Source: PWND01 sp964601515
GTDB taxonomy: Bacteria > Bacteroidota > Bacteroidia > Bacteroidales > UBA7960
Assembly: GCA_964601515.1 (NCBI GenBank)
Contig: CAZRNU010000001.1
Coordinates: forward strand, 1-64,000
Length of the DNA: 64,000 nucleotides
Direction of reading: 5' to 3'
The notes below the pieces were generated by a model. That model had not been told where the DNA came from. It worked only from the letters and a program-made list of their open reading frames with translations, and searched no databases. The translations under genes were made by a program, and so were the position numbers. Below, piece after piece: positions 20,901 to 28,791 of this stretch (position 1 is the first letter of the stretch; each line of letters starts with the position of its first letter).

Positions 20901-23335
20901 TTGGTACATATTGTGGTACTAACTCTCCGGGTACATTTATGGCAACAAATGACGACGGTGCTATTACTTTCCATTTTTACTCAGATGGAATTATCGCAAA
21001 CTCCGGATGGGAAGCTATTTTTAGAGCAGTGAATATTAGCGAACCTCCTGATTGTGCAGAAACTCCAAACCCTGCTAATGGTGCTTCAAATATTGTGATT
21101 TTACCCGGCGGAAAAGTAAGTTGGGCGCATACATCCGGCTCTTTCGGATATGACGTGTATTTTGGCGAGAATGAATTGCCTGCTGAGGTTACAGAAACAG
21201 TTGATGTAAATAACTTTGCTGTTGAAATTAATTCCAATAGTGATTATTCTTGGAAAGTTGTTCCTTATAACAGTGCAGGGCATGCAGATGGTTGTCCAAC
21301 TTGGAACTTCTCAACCGGCGAAATGCCTGATATTGTTAATATGTCTAATGGTAGCAAAACAACTTGTAATGCTATTTTCTATGATTCAGGTGGCCCTGAT
21401 GCTAATTATAACAATAACGAAGAATTCACATTTACTTTCTTCCCCGGTGTTGAAAATGCAAATGTAATTGTAGAGTTTTTAAGTTTTGATGTAGAGTTTA
21501 ATGCCACGTGTGCATGGGATTGGCTTAAAATATATAACGGTCCTAATATTAGTTCGCCGCTTTTAGGTACCTTCTGCGGAACAACTTCGCCAGGTACTAT
21601 AACTGCTGACAATGAACAGGGAGCTCTAACATTCCAATTTAAAGCTGATATTACCGTTACTAGACCAGGATGGGAAGCTCTTGTTTCTTGTGATATTACA
21701 GAAGTTGAGATAGTTTCTGTAAATGAAATTAGCGATATTCAAGTATTTATTGGAACCACAATAGATAATGTTCCTCTTCCTGATAAGGTTAAGGTTTCAT
21801 TAGCAGATGAAACGGAAGCTGAACTAACTGTAGTTTGGGATAGTGGTACTCCTTCTTATGATGGTGGCGTCACTGGATTATATGTGTTTGAAGGTGAAAT
21901 TGAAATTGAAGGCAACATTATCAATCCATCAAACTTCATAGCAACAATAAATGTTGTTGTATTCGACTCTGAAAAACAACTTGCATCTTCCGAGACTCTT
22001 GAAAACATATCAGCGTTCTATGGTACTACTTTAGGTCAGTTAGAATTACCAACCGAAGTAATGGTAACAACTGACGATGACTATTCATTATATCTCGAAG
22101 TAGTATGGGACGAAGGTACTCCTGAATATAATGGAACTACTCTTGATTCTTATTTGTTTGAAGGAGAAATCCAACTTATCCCGGGCTTCCTAAACGATGA
22201 GGATATTAAAGCATATGTAACAGTAATAGTTGTAAATAAAAACATTACCTCAGTTGCCGGATTTGCACCTATAGGAGTGAATTATAACACAGCATTGATA
22301 GACTTGAATCTTCCGGCAGATGTTTTGGTTACACTGGAAGATGCAACAACTGTAACTTTGGATATTGACTGGGATAATGGCACTCCGGCTTATGATGGAA
22401 GTGTTCCGGGAGTGTATGAGTTTGAGGGCTCACTAGAGTTGATAGACGGCTTATCGAATTTAAGCGAATTGCATGCATATATTACTGTAACAGTAAATTT
22501 CATATCAGCCACAATAAGTCCTGATGAGATAGATATGTATCTTAACTGGCCAAACGAAGACAAGGAGATAGAGATTTTATGGCATGATGCAGTAAGTTTA
22601 TCGGGCTTTAAATTCCAGGATGGCGAAGAATGGACAGACGTTCCATCGGAGTGGTATGAATTAGAAGATCATGGAGATGGAACAGCCACTCTAACCATAT
22701 TTGCATCAGAGATTGACATGAATAAAGCAGATCATAATGTATCTGATGATAATCCATGGAGAATAGAATTTAATATGGGCAATCATGCATATGGCAATAC
22801 AAACATGATTGTAAAAACCTTCACTGTTACTTTCGTTGTGAAAGATGAAGACAGTAATGTAATTACAGGTGCTTCAGTTGAATTTGACACTTATGATGGC
22901 AATGACAATGCAGGAGAAATATGGAGTGGAAGTGGATTAGTATATGAAGTATGGGCAAGTGGAGATTATGAATATACAGTATCAGCCGAAGGCTTCAAGC
23001 CAGCCAGTGACATTATTTCATCAGTTGTTGAAGATCTTACAATAAATGTAGTTTTAGAAGATGAAACAATTGGAATTACTGAAATTGACAGTAATGTTAA
23101 AATCTATCCAAATCCGTCAACGGGTTTGTTTAATATAGAATTTAATGGAATAAAGGGTATTGTAAATATGACAATACTAAACTATCAAGGACAGGTTGTA
23201 CTATCTCAAACCTTTAACAGTGATGGAGCAGGAGTGAGCCAAAAATTGAATCTGGGTGAATTTGCAAAAGGCATTTATTATGTCAGAATTCAATCGGGTG
23301 ATATAATTAAGGTTGAAAAATTGATTCTTCAGTAA
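17933..23335 (+). CDS. RgpB-like C25 cysteine protease with CUB, Ig-like and T9SS sorting domains
   Basis: A 1,800-residue secreted protein with a signal peptide of about 19 residues (ends V-N-A-Q). Order: propeptide (20-240); Peptidase C25 (about 243-590) with His447 in N-H-G-S and Cys480 in V-A-C-V-N-G; two CARDB-like domains; CUB (about 915-1030); FnIII-like; CUB (about 1136-1250); Ig-like repeats; X2-like and regulatory-like modules; type A T9SS domain from about 1723. The block from A-C-V-N-G through G-Q-D-E-M to F-G-D-P-S-L-x-V-R-T is very close to gingipain RgpB. The Asp in G-E-A-D (about residue 393) aligns with the RgpB Arg-pocket residue Asp163, so arginine specificity is inferred. 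The C-terminal sorting domain differs from that of the preceding protein even though the 400 residues before it are identical. Confidence 0.9.
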   Translation: MKKLFLTIVLMASIIVVNAQTNWVGISSSKKKAAETNLVKSDIQSSQVKFSLEGFVESMVSTPKGIEKTLSLYDGVQIMEKGAPDLGKEFFSIIIPDTDEMAIKIVNSQFVDYKGIDIAPSKGHLYRNVNPEDVPFEYSDVYSKDAFWPGNIAQLEDPFIMRDVRGQTVTIFPFQYNAVTKTLRVYYDIELEIYSTGNIGKNTLSRRDNVVKIDPEFNHIYNRMFLNNKSFDKSFTIIEEEGSMLIICFDDYMNAMKPFVDWKRTIGRKTTIVPKSTAGTTAAAIKTFVTNYYNENDDFTYLLIVGDAPQIPTNSTSWGHSDNAYGFIVGADQYNEIIVGRFSAESVAQVQTQVQRMIHYERDITAADTWLNVGMGVARNEGAGNGHNGGEADYVHADFIRDTLLNYTYSAVHREYDGNVPGLPNTTASSISSKINSGVSIINYINHGSDTGWSVADYNSSHVNALTNIGKLPFIWAVACVNGNFNSITCFAEAWMRATHNGEPTGAIGTLMSTINQAWQPPMTGQDEMVTILAEKRGHIKRTYGGLSINGSMVMIAAHGASGTETHVTWNLFGDPSLMVRTDVPQVISASYNPVILLGLSTFQVNVDNAEGAVVSITRRNEDTQEVVILGTAVVNGGTALVEFVEPIESPGVATLAITAYNKVTYINDELGIIPPEGPYVVFKSLTIDDSAENNNGLADYSETVLLNVTLENVGVENAENITATLTSENEYVNIIDGNSAWGDIEAGELSLLDAAFTVSFADNTPDQERVRFTIEMTDGNEVWESTFNITVNAPVLVFQGLVIDDGGMGIPGILDPGETADIITNVKNIGHATSLEIIVTLDTESPWVTVNTLEAVELGSLAPGEAAEANFNVTALEETPIEQAVELLYTAATGEYTFEDSKQIVIGLIPVYLMGQSATVTAPIGRFYDTGGPTANYSNNENIIMTFYPMNPGSVLEFEFLHFDVEANATCAWDYLKIYNGTSTTAPLIGTYCGTNSPGTFMATNDDGAITFHFYSDGIIANSGWEAIFRAVNISEPPDCAETPNPANGASNIVILPGGKVSWAHTSGSFGYDVYFGENELPAEVTETVDVNNFAVEINSNSDYSWKVVPYNSAGHADGCPTWNFSTGEMPDIVNMSNGSKTTCNAIFYDSGGPDANYNNNEEFTFTFFPGVENANVIVEFLSFDVEFNATCAWDWLKIYNGPNISSPLLGTFCGTTSPGTITADNEQGALTFQFKADITVTRPGWEALVSCDITEVEIVSVNEISDIQVFIGTTIDNVPLPDKVKVSLADETEAELTVVWDSGTPSYDGGVTGLYVFEGEIEIEGNIINPSNFIATINVVVFDSEKQLASSETLENISAFYGTTLGQLELPTEVMVTTDDDYSLYLEVVWDEGTPEYNGTTLDSYLFEGEIQLIPGFLNDEDIKAYVTVIVVNKNITSVAGFAPIGVNYNTALIDLNLPADVLVTLEDATTVTLDIDWDNGTPAYDGSVPGVYEFEGSLELIDGLSNLSELHAYITVTVNFISATISPDEIDMYLNWPNEDKEIEILWHDAVSLSGFKFQDGEEWTDVPSEWYELEDHGDGTATLTIFASEIDMNKADHNVSDDNPWRIEFNMGNHAYGNTNMIVKTFTVTFVVKDEDSNVITGASVEFDTYDGNDNAGEIWSGSGLVYEVWASGDYEYTVSAEGFKPASDIISSVVEDLTINVVLEDETIGITEIDSNVKIYPNPSTGLFNIEFNGIKGIVNMTILNYQGQVVLSQTFNSDGAGVSQKLNLGEFAKGIYYVRIQSGDIIKVEKLILQ
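21918..23118 (+). repeat. 1,201-bp direct repeat, copy 2
   Basis: Second copy of the tract at 16427-17627, in the RgpB-like gene (residues about 1329-1729). No silent differences were found in the stretches compared by eye, which points to recent duplication or gene conversion. Confidence 0.92.
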
Positions 23336-23350
23336 TCATAGTTAATCAAT

Positions 23351-23382
23351 AAAAAAGCCGGAAAAAATTTTTCCGGCTTTTT
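23351..23382. terminator. Bidirectional terminator, C25 gene / pheT
   Basis: The inverted repeat AGCCGGAAAAA / TTTTTCCGGCT is flanked by an A-tract on the left and a T-tract on the right. It ends the C25 gene on the plus strand and pheT on the minus strand. Confidence 0.88.
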
Positions 23383-25851
23383 TTATCTGATTGATGCGCC
23401 TAATTCAGACTGGAAACTCTTTAGTAAATTATCCATCGCTTTATCTATTTCCCTGTCTGTAAGAGTTTTAGATTCATCCTGAAGAATAAAACTTACCGCA
23501 TATGACTTCTTGTCCTTTCCTATTTTATTATCATCTTGGTAAACATCAAACAAGCCAACTTTTTTAAGTAGTTTCTTCTCTGTTTTATAAGCTAGAGATT
23601 CAATTTGAGCAAAATTCACAGATTTGTCAATTATAAGAGCAAGGTCTCTTCTAACTTCAGGGAATTTTGATATTTCTTTATATAATATTTGAGCTTTTCC
23701 GGCAAGTTTTACAATATTATCCCATTCAAAAACTGCATAATATACATCACCTTTAATGTCAAATCTTTTCAAAAATGATTTATTTACATATCCAGCTTTT
23801 ACAATTTGTTTTTCATTTATATAAAATGTAAGACCATATGAGAATGTTGAATCATTGATAATCTCTTCAGTTTTAATATTTCTTTCATAAATACAAAGTT
23901 TTGACAGTATTGAAACAGCATATCCTTTTAATTCAAAGAAATCTGCTTTTGATGATGCTGAGTACCAACTTTCAGGTTGTTGATCGCCTGTAAGAAACAA
24001 TGAAAGCAGAGCTTTTTCATTGTACTTGCTCAATCCTTGATTATCCTGTGATATGTTGTTTTTTAATGAATATACATTTCCAAACTCAAATATTTTGAGG
24101 TCGTTAACTTTCCTGTTTTGATTGTAAGCAATTACTTCGAGGCCTCCATAAAGCAAATCCTGACGCAGTACATTAAGATCCTGACTTAATGGGTTGAGCA
24201 TTTTTACAGCTGATTCAAGTCCTTCGTTTTTGTAATAATCTATCTTGGTTAGAGAATTATTCATAATTTCAACGAACCCTTTGCTGCATAGCATGTCAGA
24301 AATAGCGTTTTGCAAAAGTTCTTTATCCGGCTTTGGAGAAAGAACTATTGATGATGTAAACTTATCCGGAATTTCAATATTATTATACCCATAAATTCTT
24401 AAGATCTCTTCAATTACGTCGGCTTCCCTTAAAACATCAACCTTAAAAGCCGGAATTTCCAAACTTAAGCCTTGCTCATTTTCTGAAAGTATTTTTATTT
24501 CAAGTGATTCAAGGATATTTTTAATTATGTTTCTATCAATCTTTTTACCTATTAAAGAATCTGTGTTTTTATAGTTTAAAGAAACATTATTGCATTTAAT
24601 TTCTGTTGGATAATTATCAACAACGTCGGAAGAAATGCTTCCTCCGGCTATTTTCTTTATCAGCATTGCAGCTCTTTTTAGAGCATAAACAGTAATATGA
24701 GGGTCTGTTCCTCTCTCAAATCGGAATGAAGCATCAGTTTTTATGTCGTGATGCTTAGAAGATTTTCTAATTGAAGCCGCCTGGAAATATGCACTTTCCA
24801 AAAATATGTTTTTAGTTTTTTCTGTCACGCCAGACTCCAATCCACCCAGAATACCTGCCATACACATAGCTTCTTCAACATTGCAAATCATAAGATTTTC
24901 ACCTGTAAGTTCAATTTCTTTCTCATCGAGAGTAATAAACTTGGTGCCTTTTGGTGGTTTTTTTACAAAAACTTTGTCGCCTTTAATTTTATCAGCGTCA
25001 AAAGCATGTAAAGGTTGCCCTGTTTCATGTAGTACAAAATTGGTAATATCTACGATATTATTAATTGGTTTTAATCCTATTGATTTAAGTCTATTTTGAA
25101 GCCATTCAGGCGATTCGTTAACTTTTACGCCAGATATAGTAATACCCGAATATCTTGGGCAGGCTAACAAGTCATCAATAATTACTTCAATGAATCTTGA
25201 ATTATTGTCGGTTTTAAAACTGTCTAAAGATGGTTTGCTGATACTAATAAAATCTTTTTTGTTGCTTTTAGTTGCATTAATAACAGCAACAATATCTCTG
25301 GCAACGCCAATGTGCGACGATGCATCTACTCTGTTTGGGGTAAGTCCTATCTCAAAGACGACATCCTCAGTAACGTTGTAATACTTAGAGGCAGGTGTTC
25401 CAATTTTTGCAGATTCAGGCAAAACAATAATCCCGTCATGAGAAGTTCCAATTCCAATTTCATCTTCAGCGCAAATCATACCGAAGCTTTCCTGACCACG
25501 TATTTTAGCCTTTTTTATTTCAAACTGTTCGCCTTTGATAGTATGTAATGTTGTGCCTACTGTTGCAACAACAACTTTTTGGTTTTCTCTAACATTTGGA
25601 GCGCCGCATACAATTTGCAATAAATTATCTTGTCCGATATCAACATGTGTAAGTGATAGCTTATCTGCTTCAGGATGTTTAATACATTGTTTAACCTGTC
25701 CTACCACAATACCCTTCAAACCTCCTTTAATACTTTCGGTTTTTTCTAGCCCTTCCACTTCGAGTCCGCAAGATGTAAGTATCTCGGATAGTTTTTCTGC
25801 TTCAATGTCTATGTTAATGTATTCTTTGAGCCAATTATAGGAAATCTTCAT
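23383..25851 (-). CDS. pheT: Phenylalanyl-tRNA synthetase beta subunit
   Basis: 822 residues from ATG 25851 (M-K-I-S-Y-N-W-L-K-E-Y-I, the standard PheT N-terminus); the frame extends 10 residues further upstream but that extension has no family character. Domains in order: N-terminal segment, EMAP-type tRNA-binding OB fold (G-x-V-V-G-Q-V near residue 44, H-P-E-A-D-K-L near 54), B3/B4 editing region, B5, catalytic-like core, and C-terminal FDX-ACB anticodon-binding domain (F-P-E-V-R-R-D-L-A near 730). It pairs with PheS to charge tRNA-Phe; pheS is not in the window, so the subunits are encoded apart. The gene stands alone between two terminators. Confidence 0.95.
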   Translation of the reverse strand: MKISYNWLKEYINIDIEAEKLSEILTSCGLEVEGLEKTESIKGGLKGIVVGQVKQCIKHPEADKLSLTHVDIGQDNLLQIVCGAPNVRENQKVVVATVGTTLHTIKGEQFEIKKAKIRGQESFGMICAEDEIGIGTSHDGIIVLPESAKIGTPASKYYNVTEDVVFEIGLTPNRVDASSHIGVARDIVAVINATKSNKKDFISISKPSLDSFKTDNNSRFIEVIIDDLLACPRYSGITISGVKVNESPEWLQNRLKSIGLKPINNIVDITNFVLHETGQPLHAFDADKIKGDKVFVKKPPKGTKFITLDEKEIELTGENLMICNVEEAMCMAGILGGLESGVTEKTKNIFLESAYFQAASIRKSSKHHDIKTDASFRFERGTDPHITVYALKRAAMLIKKIAGGSISSDVVDNYPTEIKCNNVSLNYKNTDSLIGKKIDRNIIKNILESLEIKILSENEQGLSLEIPAFKVDVLREADVIEEILRIYGYNNIEIPDKFTSSIVLSPKPDKELLQNAISDMLCSKGFVEIMNNSLTKIDYYKNEGLESAVKMLNPLSQDLNVLRQDLLYGGLEVIAYNQNRKVNDLKIFEFGNVYSLKNNISQDNQGLSKYNEKALLSLFLTGDQQPESWYSASSKADFFELKGYAVSILSKLCIYERNIKTEEIINDSTFSYGLTFYINEKQIVKAGYVNKSFLKRFDIKGDVYYAVFEWDNIVKLAGKAQILYKEISKFPEVRRDLALIIDKSVNFAQIESLAYKTEKKLLKKVGLFDVYQDDNKIGKDKKSYAVSFILQDESKTLTDREIDKAMDNLLKSFQSELGASIR

Positions 25852-25878
25852 AATAAATGTTTTATAAAATGACAATTG

Positions 25879-25886
25879 CAAAAGTA
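25879..25886 (-). promoter_or_regulatory. Candidate -7 element for pheT
   Basis: On the minus strand this reads TACTTTTG (TAnnTTTG), 28 nt before the ATG at 25851. The -33 element is unclear. Its position between the upstream terminator and the gene supports the chosen start at 25851. Confidence 0.35.
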
Positions 25887-25910
25887 ATAAAATTGAGTAT
25901 AGAATTACTC

Positions 25911-25949
25911 CTAAAAAAAGAGGCCGGCATTGAAATCAGTGCCGGCCTC
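25911..25949 (-). terminator. Terminator of the coiled-coil gene pair
   Basis: A strong 9-bp GC stem (AGGCCGGCA 25921-25929 with TGCCGGCCT 25940-25948) is followed on the minus strand by a T-tract. It lies 20 nt downstream of the 25969 stop and insulates pheT. Confidence 0.85.
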
Positions 25950-25968
25950 CAATTAATATTGTTAAGTA

Positions 25969-26919
25969 TTATTTCAACTCCATTAGTTTGTAGCCAAGCT
26001 CATATCCTTCAGAAAATATTACAATGTTGTAATATCCTTTAGTGAATTTGTCATTTTGGCTGTAAATCATGCAAATATCTTGAGCATTGTTTTGGAAATT
26101 AACGGTTCTCTGGACAGAGAAAGATAATTCATCACCCTGATAGTTGAATGTATCGTCAGGGAAAGCAGTAAGTACTTTGTTGCCCGGATCAATAATTCTA
26201 ACGTAGAAATCACGGTTGCCTGGAGTAGCAACGAGGTTTTGATTAATAGTAAAGCATACTTGAACTTTGCTGGTTTTTTTAGCTTTATTTGTTGGTTCGT
26301 CACCTTTACGTTTTACGCGCACTCCATTAGCTTCTATGCTGGAAATAGAAAGAATTGATGCTTTTTTTAGCTGTTCTTCAATTTCTCTTTTCTCTCTTTC
26401 AAGTTGCGAATTGCGTGCAGTTGTTTGGTTCAGCGAATTCTGAATTTGAGACTTTTCTCCTGCCAACATTTGATTTTCACTTTTTAGAGATTCAGCTTCT
26501 TCTTGATATCCCGCAAGAAGTCTTTCAAGTTCATCTATTTTTGCTTGTAATGAAGGATCTCCAACACCACCTGTTCCATGAAGTTGTGTTCTAAGTCTGG
26601 CAATTTTTGTTCTTTCTGAGCCAAGATCTTTTTCCATATCGGTAAATTCAAGGCTGAGTTTTTGGAATTCTGCTTCAAGAGCGTCAAGTTGCTTAAGAAG
26701 CTCATCTCTTTCTTTTGCTATTAGCTGATTTTGTTTTTTTGCGTTTTCTGCTTCATGGCGAACTTCTAAAACTTCACGTAATAACAACCCTCCGCCTACT
26801 GCAAGAATAAGGGCAAATATTGACAAAAAGATTATTGCGCCAACACCTTTAGTTTTTTGCTTATTTGGTGATTGGTTAGGTGTGGCAGTTGTTGTAGCTG
26901 GTTTGTTTACTTTTTCCAT
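25969..26919 (-). CDS. Membrane-anchored coiled-coil protein with beta-rich C-terminal domain (paralogue B)
   Basis: 316 residues, no recognised family. A Thr/Pro/Asn/Gln-rich cytoplasmic-type N-terminus (about 1-25) is followed by one transmembrane helix (about 27-48), a long coiled coil (about 50-195, rich in Glu, Lys, Gln, Leu) and a compact C-terminal domain of about 110 residues containing V-C-F-T-I-N-Q-N and D-F-Y-V-R-I-I-D-P, which looks like a beta sandwich. The next gene upstream has the same plan and the same C-terminal motifs, so they are tandem paralogues, 28 nt apart and probably one transcript. A role in envelope organisation or as a scaffold is possible, but nothing in the sequence proves it. 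Confidence 0.75.
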   Translation of the reverse strand: MEKVNKPATTTATPNQSPNKQKTKGVGAIIFLSIFALILAVGGGLLLREVLEVRHEAENAKKQNQLIAKERDELLKQLDALEAEFQKLSLEFTDMEKDLGSERTKIARLRTQLHGTGGVGDPSLQAKIDELERLLAGYQEEAESLKSENQMLAGEKSQIQNSLNQTTARNSQLEREKREIEEQLKKASILSISSIEANGVRVKRKGDEPTNKAKKTSKVQVCFTINQNLVATPGNRDFYVRIIDPGNKVLTAFPDDTFNYQGDELSFSVQRTVNFQNNAQDICMIYSQNDKFTKGYYNIVIFSEGYELGYKLMELK

Positions 26920-26947
26920 AGTAATAATTTATTAGTGGGTAAAAATG

Positions 26948-27886
26948 TTAATTCAAAGTTAAGGATGTTTCTCCCATAAGGGCATCATCTGTGAAAATTG
27001 AAATTAAATACTGACCGGGATCAAAATCTTTGTTTTTATCCCATGTCAGGCACATATCAATGTTTTTATTGTTGTAATCAAAATGACTTTTTATAGAATA
27101 TTGAAGAGTATCTTCTCTGAAAATAAAAGAATAAGAATCATCATCACTTATTCTTAGTATTTCAGTATTTGGAGCAGCTATGCGCATATAAACATTTTTT
27201 CTTCCGGGTTGAGTTATTGGATTTTCCGCAATCATAAAGCAAACTTTAATTTTCTCAACTCTTTTGGCTTTATCTGTTTCTCTTTCAGTATTTCTGAATC
27301 CTGCTGTTCGTGTGCCAATAGCAGACATCTGAAATGCTCTTAATCCGGCTGCAATTTCAACTTTTTCCTCAAGTTGCTGCTTTGTTTGAGTTAAAGCTTC
27401 AGTTTGTTTCACAACAGTACGAATTTCATCCTGCATTCTAACATTCTCGGCTTTTAAAACTTTATTTTCTGTATGCAAGCTGTCAATTTCGCGAACATAA
27501 TTTTGAGTTATATCCCTTAACAAATCAAGTTGTCTTCTAATTCTATGGTAGTCTGCTTGCTGAGCAATAAGTTTATTGATCTCCTTTGCCTTTTCCTGAA
27601 TAATTTGATCTTTATCATATAATACGCTGTCATATTCTAATTTTACGGCAGTATATTCAAATATCATTGAATCGAGCTCATTTTTGAGCTGTAAGTTTTC
27701 TTCTTGTGATAATGTTTTCTCTGTAGATGTAGTCTCTAGTGATTGCCTTGTTTCAATCAGCATATAAGTTAGCACTCCTATTATTAATAGCATTACAATT
27801 GATGCCCATTGAAAAAGTATTAATTTGTTTTTCATTTCTTGATTTGTGCTTTCCATTCCTGAATTTGTATTCACTCTATCTTCCAT
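26948..27886 (-). CDS. Membrane-anchored coiled-coil protein with beta-rich C-terminal domain (paralogue A)
   Basis: 312 residues, unrecognised. It has an N-terminal hydrophilic segment, one transmembrane helix (about 24-46), a coiled coil (about 50-190) and a C-terminal domain with V-C-F-M-I-A-E-N and N-V-Y-M-R-I-A-A-P, plainly related to the downstream protein (V-C-F-x-I-x-x-N ... Y-x-R-I). It is the first gene of the pair and has the best-matching promoter in the window, about 170 nt upstream. The shared domain closes in both with a G-x-Y-x-I-x-I-F strand near the C-terminus. Function unknown. Confidence 0.75.
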   Translation of the reverse strand: MEDRVNTNSGMESTNQEMKNKLILFQWASIVMLLIIGVLTYMLIETRQSLETTSTEKTLSQEENLQLKNELDSMIFEYTAVKLEYDSVLYDKDQIIQEKAKEINKLIAQQADYHRIRRQLDLLRDITQNYVREIDSLHTENKVLKAENVRMQDEIRTVVKQTEALTQTKQQLEEKVEIAAGLRAFQMSAIGTRTAGFRNTERETDKAKRVEKIKVCFMIAENPITQPGRKNVYMRIAAPNTEILRISDDDSYSFIFREDTLQYSIKSHFDYNNKNIDMCLTWDKNKDFDPGQYLISIFTDDALMGETSLTLN

Positions 27887-28055
27887 TGTTGGTTTTAATT
27901 TCGATTTTAATTATTTACTAATATGTCAAGCCGTTTATGAACTATTACGATAATTCAATACAAAATGTTTCTTTTTTTTAAAAAAAGTGTTCAAAATCAG
28001 CTTTTCTATCTGTTTTTTTTGTTTTTTTGAACAACATTTGATTTCATACAACGTG

Positions 28056-28087
28056 CAAAGGTATTTTTTTTATACATCTATAACAAA
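28056..28087 (-). promoter_or_regulatory. Bacteroidota-type promoter for the coiled-coil gene pair
   Basis: On the minus strand, TTTG (28087-28084), a 20-nt spacer and TACCTTTG (28063-28056) match the consensus TTTG-N19-21-TAnnTTTG in full. The start would be near 28050, giving a leader of about 160 nt. The element lies just upstream of the divergent comF start at 28096. Confidence 0.7.
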
Positions 28088-28095
28088 CAAAAATC

Positions 28096-28788
28096 ATGTT
28101 AATGAATTTGTTAAGAAGCTTTTTAGGTTTGATTTTTCCTGATTTGTGTCTTTGCTGCAATGTGTCTTTAACAGGAAATGAAAAGATAATTTGCACAAGC
28201 TGTATTTACAGCTTGCCCAAAACATACTTTCATAATGATATTGATAATCCTATGGAAAAAATATTTCGAGGTAGGATTCCTGTTGAATCAACAGCTGCTT
28301 ATTTATATTTTCATAAAGGAGGAAGAGTGCAAGAGCTTATGCATAAACTGAAATACAGGGGAAAACAACAGATTGGATATTATTTGGGTAAGTTATATGG
28401 TAATGAGTTGGCAAATTCACCTTATTTTTCCAATATTGACCTTATTGTGCCAGTCCCAATGCATCCTGCGAAGCAAAGAAAGCGCGGATATAATCAAAGT
28501 GAGGTTATTGCAAAAGGAATTGCAGAGACATTAAATAAACCCCTAGACATTAAAGGTCTGGCAAAAGTTGAAAAAACTCAAACACAAACGCGGAAGGCGA
28601 GATTTGTGCGCTGGGAAAATGTTGAAACTGTTTTTGCAGTTAGAGATTTATCAAAATTTGAGAACAAACATATTTTGATAGTTGATGATGTTTTAACAAC
28701 AGGAGCCACTATTGAATCCTGTTGCCAAAAACTCCTTGAAATAAAAGGAGTCAAAATTAGTGTAGTAACTCTTGCTATTGCCTCTTGA
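28096..28788 (+). CDS. ComF-family phosphoribosyltransferase-like protein
   Basis: 230 residues, the usual length for ComF. The N-terminus has a Cys-rich zinc-ribbon-like segment (C-L-C-C near residue 16, C-T-S-C near 33), and the C-terminal half has the PRPP-binding loop (I-L-I-V-D-D-V-L-T-T-G-A-T near 194). ComF proteins are linked to DNA uptake and transformation in several bacteria. ATG 28102 is an alternative start two codons downstream. It is convergent with the next gene, with only 3 nt between stops, so there is no room for a separate terminator. Confidence 0.88.
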   Translation: MLMNLLRSFLGLIFPDLCLCCNVSLTGNEKIICTSCIYSLPKTYFHNDIDNPMEKIFRGRIPVESTAAYLYFHKGGRVQELMHKLKYRGKQQIGYYLGKLYGNELANSPYFSNIDLIVPVPMHPAKQRKRGYNQSEVIAKGIAETLNKPLDIKGLAKVEKTQTQTRKARFVRWENVETVFAVRDLSKFENKHILIVDDVLTTGATIESCCQKLLEIKGVKISVVTLAIAS

Positions 28789-28791
28789 CAG

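Noticed and set aside
28090..28096. Zinc-ribbon competence operon around comF
   Set aside because: No other com genes are nearby; comF stands alone between unrelated genes, so no competence cluster can be claimed.
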